In this document: one piece after another, positions 25,001 to 34,349 of the stretch | Layout: the number at the start of each line of letters is the position of its first letter | Numbering within the stretch: position 1 is the first letter of the stretch | DNA from: Tipula vernalis | Taxonomy: Eukaryota > Arthropoda > Insecta > Diptera > Tipulidae | Direction of reading: 5' to 3' | DNA length: 64,000 nt | Assembly: GCA_958295665.1 (NCBI GenBank) | Contig: OY282558.1 | Location: forward strand, 315,056,092-315,120,091 | Notes under the pieces: generated by a model | Seen by the model: the letters and a program-made list of their open reading frames with translations, nothing else | What the model was told of the DNA's origin: nothing | Database searches by the model: none | Program-made: the position numbers and the translations under genes

Positions 25001-25651
25001 AACTTGACCGTCTTCTACAATTTTCAAAGTTTCGTTGACCAGCTGTTCATTAACGCTTACAACATTGTCAGAACAGACAATATTGTTGCTTTCCGGTAAA
25101 TTTATAATGGTATATGGTGGTTTCAAAATTTCAACGGAGAGTATTTTTATTGATTTAGACGGTTGCAACAATATATTTCTGGAAGTTAATTGGTCTTTTC
25201 CTTTAATAGCAAAATCATTATTGTATACAAATGAACTACTACTTTTAACTAATTGAGAAGGATTTAGATCATTAACAGCAGATAAAAGATTAGTACAATC
25301 TCTAAAATTATTATTTATATGTGGGTTAATTTGAATTACGTTTTCAGTACTCACATTAGTGACTTTCACAGATGAGCCCTTTGAAATACCATTTTTAAAA
25401 CATATATCGGCAACCAAATGATCAGAAAAGTTTAAATTATGACGCAATTTCCTACTACACATGTTATAAATCAAAATTCGATTGCTTTTGTTATTTTTAA
25501 TATGAAGTTCCTGGCAAAGCAATTTCATTTCCTTTGTCTCCGATTTTGTTACTTGACAAATTGGGAGAGCTAATGATTGCAGAGCAACCTCAAGACTACG
25601 TTCGTTAAAACTATGTCGTTTTTTTCTATTATTATAAAATTTTGGATTCAT
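22022..25651 (-). CDS. NOF-like MULE transposase fused to a C-terminal ubiquitin-specific-protease-like domain
   Basis: 1209 codons from the ATG at 25651 (context AAAATGAA). The frame is open a further 21 codons upstream without another ATG. Likely role: nuclear DDE transposase of the surrounding element. Residues are numbered from this ATG. A Cys/His cluster lies at C331, H333, C340. The candidate DDE core is D497 (VYLDATGG), D575 (VVVDFSYAE), a CxxH motif at C622/H625 (HLCCSHISH) typical of MULE catalytic domains, and E799 (SNGHAENYF). A basic linker around 875-945 is followed by a peptidase C19-like domain: Cys box NSCAIDSTLQAIAL with C964, zinc-ribbon-like pairs C1049/C1054 and C1092/C1095, and His box EGHYVCYGKVNDRWEKYDD with H1162 and D1177. 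The full Cys-His-Asp triad is present, so the protease could be active. OTU or Ulp1 domains are known in other MULEs. A USP-type domain is what the motifs here favour. There is no frameshift or stop. Transcription would start near 26241. Confidence 0.88.
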   Translation of the reverse strand: MNPKFYNNRKKRHSFNERSLEVALQSLALPICQVTKSETKEMKLLCQELHIKNNKSNRILIYNMCSRKLRHNLNFSDHLVADICFKNGISKGSSVKVTNVSTENVIQINPHINNNFRDCTNLLSAVNDLNPSQLVKSSSSFVYNNDFAIKGKDQLTSRNILLQPSKSIKILSVEILKPPYTIINLPESNNIVCSDNVVSVNEQLVNETLKIVEDGQVMDREISDCIINDSEDEFKVVHRTSPKVTVKSKNNTLVPKPNIFHRKNIKFHLMDYQVNISEDVWKRIYNQKEKKLDEYHYTYHISSQLTQLSGCLINIKGYDVAQKHLTIRAYCGHKNKNQSCRTYKLINSNVALGIFVVYSNLQPIYHPYKKFQHTSKYHRELYKDKLIRNSVEIVSENLINEEDLILFEKTNTARLLKDKRVLNKIRSENLLANDNHSDDIEDVHLEKEKTDIISDESYIRQVGKNPFCVTTCSKMQCSVLKKIKEQSKDLDLIVYLDATGGLIRKPYKTCKSVMYYALVLPVKSNEKDTATPFPLSDMISSSHNTRTIGNWLREYRLIVEEHLKKWPIFNTVVVDFSYAEIHSVLDAFNRMDLLEYLNTTHKWATNTKYNKSPDEVVKIHLCCSHISHTIAKDINKHFEKFPQVNKFVKEIMASMIVANNYQDLKQIWQRFALLLTTKTITVDVKCAFENLIALIALNNAKSKLVINETSQLNNSDRDTELTKHDFSCPIYKRSPFYNDLNDISKSLHLNKLELNEEGPLNSLCNTEFHNIFLKKYAVVLPLFTGILRNGSRISNGHAENYFAFLKRRFSLTSRTLEVGKMPLKVGRLVRDLNQRNKTICKQIFYSVPKFSVTHQKAISPHSDHSLLDIQNCQSVWKRKSSYVSPISCKKKKTSFDFNFINNFTGLTNDEQKITTMATLSQNSSDTPKKAKIIKPKSIFKRHINVRLPLIRNALKTCSFYKNSCAIDSTLQAIALSVQKDDFFFKHLENDRIKPLLQSLINSDLTKFYKIRKELLVQMSGFSSDCTTELFNVCKHIFQNFPSSEVLLECSNEKCLLKEREKRPIIYLDTELYKTLGISNIQTCLQEVPPKTCKDCFQIMIPTITSYGQIVCLDTESIDEAPVKLSEVADTIKLDNDEYEVTAVITFIQEGPVIKYPKASEGHYVCYGKVNDRWEKYDDLSAYIPIIRNPNTVEINPQIIIYRKKQITTG

Positions 25652-25704
25652 TTTATTATTTTTCGTTTTAACGAGATACGAAACAAACAAAAAATAACGA
25701 AATA

Positions 25705-26110
25705 TAGAAGCCAAAAAAATTAAAATCCGTGTTAAAGGATGTCCGAAAGAAAGTAAAGGTCAGAATAAATGTAAAACAATTTTATAGGGTGTCCGTGTAA
25801 AAGAAAAGGTAGAAAATATGTATTAAAAAACGACGAGCCAAAAAAATTAAAATCTGTGGTAAAGGATGTCCAAAAGAAAGCACAGGTCAGAATAAGTGTA
25901 AAACAATTTGATAGGGTGTCCGTGTAAAAGCAAAGGTAGATAAATATGTATTAAAAAACGACGAGCCAAAATAGTTAAAATCTGTGTTAAAGGATGTCCA
26001 AAAGAAAGCAAAGGTCAGAATAAGTGTAAAACAATTTTATAGGGTGTCCGTGTACAAGCAAAGGTCGATAAATATTCAAAAACGATTTGATGGGATGTCC
26101 AAGAAAAAGC
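25705..26110. repeat. Three tandem ~127 bp repeats upstream of the transposase gene
   Basis: AAAGGATGTCC recurs at about 25735, 25862 and 25990 (period 127-128 bp), each followed by AGGTCAGAATAA and, half a unit later, AGGGTGTCCGTGTA. A degenerate fourth half-unit ends at about 26110 (GGGATGTCCAAGAAAAAGC). The block lies between the predicted promoter and the ATG, so it would form much of a long 5' leader or a regulatory array. It is unrelated to the 172-bp arm unit. Confidence 0.9.
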
Positions 26111-26237
26111 CGAGGTCGGAGTTTTAAAAAAAACTATTTATTTTACGCAAAAAAACGAACGATTTAAATCTCAACAAAACACAACAATAAAACAACACCA
26201 AATACTACAATATGCACAACTCAAAGTCTGAAAATGT

Positions 26238-26274
26238 AATGAAACAAAGAGGCAAAAAAATTCCTTTATATACT
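26238..26274 (-). promoter_or_regulatory. Predicted core promoter (TATA + initiator) of the transposase gene
   Basis: On the minus strand TATATAAAGG begins at 26274. A TCATTA initiator-like hexamer has its A at 26241, 33 bases downstream, which is normal fly spacing. It would give a ~590-base leader containing the 127-bp repeats. No other good TATA is closer to the ATG. Confidence 0.5.
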
Positions 26275-26594
26275 CTCGCGCAAAATTTTAAATTCTCTTT
26301 TCTTTCTTTTATACTTTATTCATTATTTATTTAATTTTTAGTAAATAAACTGTAATACTCTTTGTAACAGAGGGATGGGGGAGGCAGTAAACTTATATTT
26401 TTTTCTAAACTGTGTTCTAGTGCAAGGCGATTTTTTTTTGTAATAGGTTCACCGATATATCCAATTAAATTCATAAAAATAGAGATTTTTGAATTATGCA
26501 ACTGTATAACAATATAATTTTGAACTTTTGAATTTTAATTCTTACTAATTTATGTTCAGAAAGTGTTACAAGTTTTAAATGATTTTACCTCAAC

Positions 26595-29500
26595 ATATGA
26601 GCCTGAAGGGCTCTTGGCCTCTTGATATTGTTATTGTCTAACTGGCCATATAAAATCCTTATTAGATTTATCTCTAGTATTGGCTCCATATAATTTAAGA
26701 ATTTATCTTATTATGTATAAGAAATTGATTTAGGAAAATTAAAAAAAAAATGGTTTTATCCCCATGATATGGGTCTGGCGGGGCTCATGGCCTCTTGATA
26801 TTGTTATTGCCTAACTGGCCATGTAAAATTCTTATTAGATTTATCTCTAGTATTGGCTCCATAAAATTTAAGAATTTATCTTATTATGTATAAGAAATCG
26901 ATCTAGTAAAATTTAAAAAAATTGGTTTTATCCCCATGATATGGGTCTGGCGGGGCTCATGGCCTCTTGATATTGTTATTGCCTAACTGGTCATGTAAAA
27001 TCCTTATTAGATTTATCTCTAGAATTGGCTCCATAAAATTTAAGAATTTATCATATTATGTATAAGAAATTGATTTAGGAAAATTAAAAAAAAAAATGGT
27101 TTTATCCCCATGATATGGGCCTGATGGAGCTTATGATATCTTGATATTGTTATTGTCTAACTGGCCATATAAAATCCTTATTAGATTTATCTCTAGTATT
27201 GGCTCCATAAAATTTAAGAATTTATCTTATTATGTATAAGAAATCGATCTAGTAAAATTTAAAAAAAATGGTTTTATCCCCATGATATGGGTCTGGCGGG
27301 GCTCATGGCCTCTTGATATTGTTATTGCCTAACTGGTCATGTAAAATCCTTATTAGATTTATCTCTAGAATTGGCTCCATAAAATTTAAGAATTTATCAT
27401 ATTATGTATAAGAAATTGATTTAGGAAAATTAAAAAAAAAAATGGTTTTATCCCCATGATATGGGCCTGATGGAGCTTATGATATCTTGATATTGTTATT
27501 GTCTAACTGGCCATATAAAATCCTTATTAGATTTATCTCTAGTATTGGCTCCATAAAATTTAAGAATTTATCTTATTATGTATAAGAAATCGATCTAGTA
27601 AAATTTAAAAAAAATGGTTTTATCCCCATGATATGGGTCTGGCGGGGCTCATGGCCTCTTGATATTGTTATTGCCTAACTGGTCATGTAAAATCCTTATT
27701 AGATTTATCTCTAGAATTGGCTCCATAAAATTTAAGAATTTATCATATTATGTATAAGAAATTGATTTAGGAAAATTAAAAAAAAAAATGGTTTTATCCC
27801 CATGATATGGGCCTGATGGAGCTTATGATATCTTGATATTGTTATTGTCTAACTGGCCATATAAAATCCTTATTAGATTTATCTCTAGTATTGGCTCCAT
27901 AAAATTTAAGAATTTATCTTATTATGTATAAGAAATTGATTTAGGAAAATTAAAAAAAAAATGGTTTTATCCCCATGATATGGGTCTGGCGGGGCTCATG
28001 GCCTCTTGATATTGTTATTGCCTAACTGGCCATGTAAAATTCTTATTAGATTTATCTCTAGTATTGGCTCCATAAAATTTAAGAATTTATCTTATTATGT
28101 ATAAGAAATCGATCTAGTAAAATTAAAAAAAAATGGTTTTATCCCCATGATATGGGTCTGGCGGGGCTCATGGCCTCTTGATATTGTTATTGCCTAACTG
28201 GCCATGTAAAATTCTTATTAGATTTATCTCTAGTATTGGCTCCATAAAATTTAAGAATTTATCTTATTATGTATAAGAAATCGATCTAGTAAAATTTAAA
28301 AAAAATGGTTTTATCCCCATGATATGGGTCTGGCGGGGCTCATGGCCTCTTGATATTGTTATTGCCTAACTGGTCATGTAAAATCCTTATTAGATTTATC
28401 TCTAGAATTGGCTCCATAAAATTTAAGAATTTAACATATTATGTATAAGAAATTGATTTAGGAAAATTAAAAAAAAAAAATGGTTTTATCCCCATGATAT
28501 GGGCCTGATGGAGCTTATGATATCTTGATATTGTTATTGTCTAACTGGCCATATAAAATCCTTATTAGATTTATCTCTAGTATTGGCTCCATAAAATTTA
28601 AGAATTTATCTTATTATGTATAAGAAATCGATCTAGTAAAATTTAAAAAAAATGGTTTTATCCCCATGATATGGGTCTGGCGGGGCTCATGGCCTCTTGA
28701 TATTGTTATTGCCTAACTGGTCATGTAAAATCCTTATTAGATTTATCTCTAGAATTGGCTCCATAAAATTTAAGAATTTATCATATTATGTATAAGAAAT
28801 TGATTTAGGAAAATTAAAAAAAAAAATGGTTTTATCCCCATGATATGGGCCTGATGGAGCTTATGATATCTTGATATTGTTATTGTCTAACTGGCCATAT
28901 AAAATCCTTATTAGATTTATCTCTAGTATTGGCTCCATAAAATTTAAGAATTTATCTTATTATGTATAAGAAATTGATTTAGGAAAATTAAAAAAAAAAT
29001 GGTTTTATCCCCATGATATGGGTCTGGCGGGGCTCATGGCCTCTTGATATTGTTATTGCCTAACTGGCCATGTAAAATTCTTATTAGATTTATCTCTAGT
29101 ATTGGCTCCATAAAATTTAAGAATTTATCTTATTATGTATAAGAAATCGATCTAGTAAAATTAAAAAAACTGGTTTTATCCCCATGATATGGGTCTGGCG
29201 GGGCTCATGGCCTCTTGATATTGTTATTGCCTAACTGGCCATGTAAAATTCTTATTAGATTTATCTCTAGTATTGGCTCCATAAAATTTAAGAATTTATC
29301 TTATTATGTATAAGAAATCGATCTAGTAAAATTAAAAAAAAATGGTTTTATCCCCATGATATGGGTCTGGCGGGGCTCATGGCCTCTTGATATTGTTATT
29401 GCCTAACTGGCCATGAAAAATTCTTATTAGATTTATCTCTAGTATTGGCTCCATAAAATTTAAGAATTTATCTTATTATGTATAAGAAATCGATCTAGTA

Positions 29501-29608
29501 AAATTAAAAAAACTGGTTTTATCCCCATGATATGGGTCTGGCGGGGCTCATGGCCTCTTGATATTGTTATTGCCTAACTGGCCATGTAAAATCCTTATTA
29601 GATTTATC
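26595..29608 (-). repeat. Right inner array, ~17 copies of the same ~172 bp unit, inverted
   Basis: This is the inverse of the left array: TATGTATAAGAAAT recurs about 17 times at ~172 bp from 26716 to 29480. Classes A and B alternate. The innermost unit (26595-26640, AGCCTGAAGGGCTCTTGG) is the most diverged. The right arm is less than half the left arm's length. Confidence 0.95.
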
Positions 29609-30330
29609 TGTATAATTGGCTTTATATAATTTAAAGATTTATAAAATTTAAATTTATTCAGAAACTTTCAAAATTTATTTTTTAATAAAACTTATTTTCT
29701 AAATTATTCTGAATAACGTTTTCTTTTAATTTAGATTTTTTTTTAATCGCTTACGTTTTTAAAGAATTTTTTGCTCTTCGGGATGGTGCTACATTTTAAG
29801 AAATAGATACACATTTTCTGGAAAGCTACACTTTAGTCAAGACACAAACCTAAACAATTAGTATTGGCTGTATATAATTTAAGATTTTCACGTATCACAT
29901 ACGCTACACTAAAAATACAAATTTTTCATAAGCATATTTTTATACTTATCATCCATATGAACCTGGGGTGCTGGCCAGCTCTTATCTAGTATCATGGAAT
30001 ATCCGCCTATATAAAAACCATTAAGCAATATCTCTGATATTGGATGTATGAAATTTAAGGTTTCTTCATAGTATATGACTACACTACCAACAGAACATAA
30101 ATTAGTATATGAATTTGTATTTTATTTTTGATTACAAATATTTTTTAAGAAATTTGTTAGTTTTAATTTGGTTTAAACATGATTTTTTTTCGTGTTAGAT
30201 ACATTTTAATTATAATATTTTTTTTCGGGATGAGCCTACACTTTTTACAAAATTTACACTTTTTCGGGATGGCTACATTTTATCCGAGAAATGAACCAAA
30301 ATTTCGGGCTCGGGCTAACTTCACTGACTT
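29609..30330 (-). repeat. Right outer terminal domain of the FB/NOF-like element
   Basis: The inverted counterpart of 14523-15244, with the same length and no difference noticed in the stretches compared. It ends GGGCTAACTTCACTGACTT. Confidence 0.85.
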
Positions 30331-30338
30331 CAATATTC
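30331..30338 (+). repeat. Right 8-bp target-site duplication of the FB/NOF-like element
   Basis: CAATATTC, identical to 14515-14522, directly abuts the terminus ending CACTGACTT. Confidence 0.85.
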
Positions 30339-32159
30339 TGTCTGTATGTCCGTTCATTCATCCCAAACCCATTTATCTTAAAAAAATGAAAATAAATTTC
30401 TTACGATGTTTTTTTGGTTCGTTTTTTTTTACTTTCTTCTTGGTCGCACATTAGAAATATATGTATATATATAAATGTATCTATGTAATACACACAACAT
30501 GATCGAAACTCATATAACATTTTTGGCATATGACATACACACATTTATACTAAGCACACATATCCACATAATAATCGGAATAACAATATCCCACACGCAT
30601 TTAACAACAACAATTATGAGTAAAAAAGAAAATACCAATTTCCCTTATAATATACACATTCACAAACAGTTATACAGTAGGAAAAAAAAAATTAGATAAC
30701 AAAACGTACGAAAAGAATTTAGCTGGAAAATTTATTTCTTGCTGGGAAATTTATTTTCCTTTGAATTATATTTTGGCATTTACGAAAATTTTTCTTTCAT
30801 TTTATTTTTCATCTTTTCATGGAAAACAAAGAATGGCAAAAAAATAAAATTCGGAATTAAAAATGAATACAACAAAATATAAGAAGATTGAGTGGATATT
30901 TTTATTCGTCCTCTTATGTTTCTGGTACATTTTCTTTATTGGAATGAGGAATGAATTTTTATTTTTATTTTTTTCATTCCTACTTGACAGAGGATAAGAA
31001 CGGTATAAGATTAAGAAAAAATTGTTTCATATACTATAAATAGGGAGAACTGGAGACTCAACAGTAATAATAATAATATCCTTTTAAATTAATTTTTATT
31101 TATTTGTTGTTGTCAATTGAAATAAATATATATCAAATTGTCATCGGTGGTCTTGTTTATTGTATTTGATATAAAGAATATATATTTTACAATTAAATTA
31201 CGAGAATCATAGGAAATATATAATATTCCGTGGTTTATTTAATGGTGTTATAGTAATAAGCTGGAAACAAATTTGTTAGGGTAAAACACGTTTTTATGGA
31301 CCATAGTCGATTAAATAATTTTGTTGATTTAATAATATTCTCTTTATAATTTACTTAGATAAAAATAAAATTACATTTCCCGAACAAGTGTTTTTACAAG
31401 TAATTTTAGCAGTGATCACAATAACTTCTTTCAGGACCGGCTCGCCTTCCGTGCTCCTTTGGTGAAGCTTAATAAGAGGTAGCTCTAAACAGTAGATGGT
31501 AGGTGGATATTTAAAATTTGTTCAATTACCTGGAATAGATTGGACAATCAATAGTGTTGATTAATAACCGTAAATAAGTTAAATATTAAACAATAATTGA
31601 AAATCTAATAATCGGATTGTTGAAATTTTACCCTTTGTTAAATTATCAATAAAATTTTGCTTCTAATTAATTTATTATTTTCTATTTAACAAAAATTGTT
31701 TTAAAATCAACAAAAATTTGTGTAATTTGTTTTAGAGAATAAATAACAGTAAGCAAAAATTTATTGTTATTTTAATAATTTTTAAAAACTATTGTTAATT
31801 TTTAAATAATTATTTGGCGATATGTAGTAAATCAAATCTTTCCCTACACACATTGACGACTAGTCCCGAGTCAAATCAAAGCCACGCTACATTTAGGTTA
31901 TATATTCAAGTGTGTAATGTTACGTTTATTAGATTAATAGTATTTTGTGCAGTGTTTTAATAGATAGTGAATGTGAATATGTTTTTTAGATGCAATATTT
32001 GTCAGTCTAAAATTAAATCATTATTTGAATATAATAAACATATGTATATACACCGCGGGGGGAGGGGCACTAAATGGAGAATTTATTCGAATGTGGCCTA
32101 ATTGTAAGAAACATTTTTCAAATTATAGTTCGTATGGTGTTAATTGATATAGAATGCCA
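30339..32159. other. AT-rich sequence, possible weak promoter, no gene
   Basis: There are no recognisable coding frames. TATAAATAG at 31035 with a TCA 25 bases later, and AATAAA at about 31120 followed by a GT-rich stretch, could be an old LTR or a fly promoter. No matching second LTR was found. A G-rich tract (CGCGGGGGGAGGGG) at about 32054 resembles a polypurine tract but has no supporting context. Confidence 0.35.
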
Positions 32160-33615
32160 ATAAAAAGAAATCTAGTACGGTATTTGTCGAAAAATTTATT
32201 TGTATTTATGGATCACCAAGTAGCATACTGACAGATCAAAGAAGTATTTTTTTAAGTAGTCTTTTCAAAGATGTTTCTTAAATTTTTAAAATAAATAAAT
32301 TAAGAATGTCATCGTATCACCCACAAACGAAGCGCTTGAAAAGAGTAATTTACATTTAGATAATTATCTTCGCAAGTATACGGGTTATGATATAAATAAT
32401 AAGGATTCCTGGATATACCTTACGCGATGTTTTGTTATAATACCACACCACATACTGTGACAAATTTCATGCCATATGAACTTTTATTCGGACATAAACC
32501 TCTCATACCATCATCATTCATAAAGTCGGTTAAACCTCTATATAATTATACCGATTACATAAAAGAATTAAATTATAGAATGCAAACATCAAATAAAATT
32601 GCAAAAGATAATATTATAGTTGCTAAAGAAAATTCAAAAATGGTTTATGATAAAAATATAAATCCAACGAAATTTGAAGAAAGAGAACTAGTCTTGATTG
32701 ATTATTGATTGAAGGGTCATGGACAGCCAAATACCTCGGCTTGACTCTCGATTGCAAGCTTAGATGGAAAGAGCATGTTAAAAATAAAAAAGATGAATTG
32801 AACATCAAATACATATAGGAAAATGTATTGGCTAATAGGTAGAAACTCTGAGCTTACAATACATAACAAATTGCTATTATATCAGCAAATACTTAAACCA
32901 GTATGTACCTACGGTATTCAACTTTGGGGTTGTACCAAGAAGACAAATGTACAAATGATTCAAAGTTTTCAAAACAAAGTGCTGCGTGGCATTGTAAACG
33001 CACCATGGTACATTAGAAATGATAACCTTCATAGAGACTTAAACATGGAATATGTAAGTGAAGAAATACAAAATCATGCAAAGAAACACATTCAGCGGAT
33101 ATCTCGGCACCAAAATGCAGACATACGAAGTTTGTTGGATACCACCAATGCAGTAAGAAGACTTCAAAGGCAGAAACCTTTGGAATTGGGCAGTTGTATT
33201 TAATTAGGATAGAGAAAAATAATTACTATGTAAATTCAAACAGGAGTAACCATTGGGCTACTGCCCGTCTAATTTGAATCTTCATTTAAGAAAGATAAAT
33301 TACTAAATAATTTGTAAATCACTTGTAATATTAAATAAAAGGAAAAAAATGTGGGCGATAAGCCACCTCGCACCGCGACCTAAAAGATCTATTGTGCTGG
33401 AGAGAAAGAACTAATCTTACTAAAAAACGAAAATAGAAGAGGGAAGTTTTCTCTTCTGTGGTTAGGGCCATATAACGTTGAAAAAACAATTTTAGATGAA
33501 AATATGGTTATAAAAATTGGAAAATCTTTATTAATCGTTCATAATAATCGACTAAAACATTATGAAAAAAATGAAATATTAATATTAAGAAATAGGTTAC
33601 TATTAAAATAAAATA
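32160..33615 (+). pseudogene. Ty3/gypsy-type LTR retrotransposon integrase remnant, interrupted by a LINE
   Basis: Frames starting about 32165 give FVEKFICIYGSPSSILTDQ, then SSYHPQT, and at 32427-32705 a good integrase C-terminal half (NTTPHTVTNFMPYELLFGHK). After a Jockey fragment, integrase tail motifs resume at 33400-33560 (RRGKF, WLGPYNVE, HNNRLKHY). The Asp of the core (TDQ) is kept. The Glu expected after the HPQT motif is Lys, and several stops are present. A purine tract, GCGGGGAAAGGGG, followed by TGTTGTGTA at about 33820 could be the polypurine tract and the start of the 3' LTR. That part is uncertain. No gag, protease or reverse transcriptase is left. Confidence 0.8.
32706..33350 (+). 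mobile_element. 5'-truncated Jockey-clade LINE inserted in the gypsy integrase
   Basis: TAKYLGLTLDCKLRWKEHVK at about 32720, then after a stop/frameshift near 32815 the frame 32823-33203 (MYWLIGRNSELT, YGIQLWGCTKK, NAPWYIRNDNLHRDLN). This is the C-terminal segment of a Jockey ORF2, homologous to 13290-13653 but better preserved at the very end. A short 3' UTR and AATAAAAGGAAAAAAA at about 33335 close it. The integrase codons for EREL-V-L-I just left and EKEL-I-L-L just right of it cover the same residues, as a diverged ~20 bp target duplication would. Confidence 0.8.
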
Positions 33616-34319
33616 AAGAATTTATATGAATGAACTTATTTAAAAATTATATTTTTTTTTGATGATAACAATTTAAATAAATTTTTTTTTAAATAATTTG
33701 TACTCGAATATAATCAAATTAGTATACATACCTATAAAACTGAATTAAAAATGAAAAAAAATCTATGTAAGAAAAATATTATATTAATAATTTTGATTGT
33801 TTAGAATAAACTTGTTTTGCGGGGAAAGGGGTGTTGTGTACCTCAATTAATATAAAATATGAAAGGGTAGTGTAACACAACCTTTAATATTTAAAATTAA
33901 GATAATTTTTCGCCCGCAACAAAATTTCATCATAAGCGGTCAAGAAACAGAGAAGTTCCACCTTAATTGGCCACCGTTGTGTACATTATCCAAATTTAGT
34001 AGGTTAATGCAGGTTGAACTCAAATTACCCAAAGTAGGAGGCGAATATGCACCTTTACCGGCGATTGTACACATTCGGCGCTCTACGCACGTTAGCCGTA
34101 ACACATACACTAACAACTTCAAATACTTATAACTTCTGATAGGAGAGCGCGTAGGAAAATATTTCTCAATACAAAATTCTTAACATAGTCGATGTTATGG
34201 GATTTTCTAATATTTATAGCGCCATCATTTCTAGTGCCTTTCTTTAGAATACGTAATTTTGAAGATATCAGCTTTTACCGTTTTAAATGGTGAAACAATT
34301 ATACATGGAATATAAATAT

Positions 34320-34349
34320 ATATAAAACTGTTTGGAATCTAAAATAAAT
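34320..34349 (+). repeat. 30-bp exact direct repeat, copy 1
   Basis: The segment starting ATATAAAACTGTTTGGAATC recurs without change at 37688-37717, 3.37 kb downstream. Flanks do not match, so it is a fragment of a dispersed element or a binding motif of unknown use. Confidence 0.8.

Larger units (their letters stand above)
14523..30330. mobile_element. 15.8 kb Foldback/NOF-like (MULE superfamily) DNA transposon, apparently intact
   Basis: The termini are long inverted repeats starting AAGTCAGTGAAGTTAGCC on both strands. Each arm has an outer unique-like domain of ~722 bp and an inner tandem array of a ~172 bp unit (left about 39 copies, right about 17). The core carries one minus-strand ORF with a MULE-like DDE region fused to a ubiquitin-specific-protease-like domain, preceded by a promoter and three 127-bp repeats. 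Drosophila FB-NOF has the same plan: repeat-built inverted arms with a NOF transposase gene between. Known FB/MULE duplications are 9-11 bp, whereas this copy shows 8. The intact ORF and perfect duplication argue for recent insertion. The family name is inferred from architecture and protein motifs, not from sequence alignment. Confidence 0.88.

Noticed and set aside
25652..25714. Upstream 21-codon extension of the transposase frame
   Set aside because: It would start at TTG. The first ATG, at 25651, has a good fly context.
14523..30330. CRISPR-like array or centromeric satellite
   Set aside because: Units are contiguous without spacers, the two arrays are inverted, share end domains, and are bounded by an 8-bp target duplication, so they belong to a transposon.
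31035..31200. 5' LTR of the gypsy remnant at 32160
   Set aside because: TATA and AATAAA are present, but no matching 3' copy or primer binding site was found.
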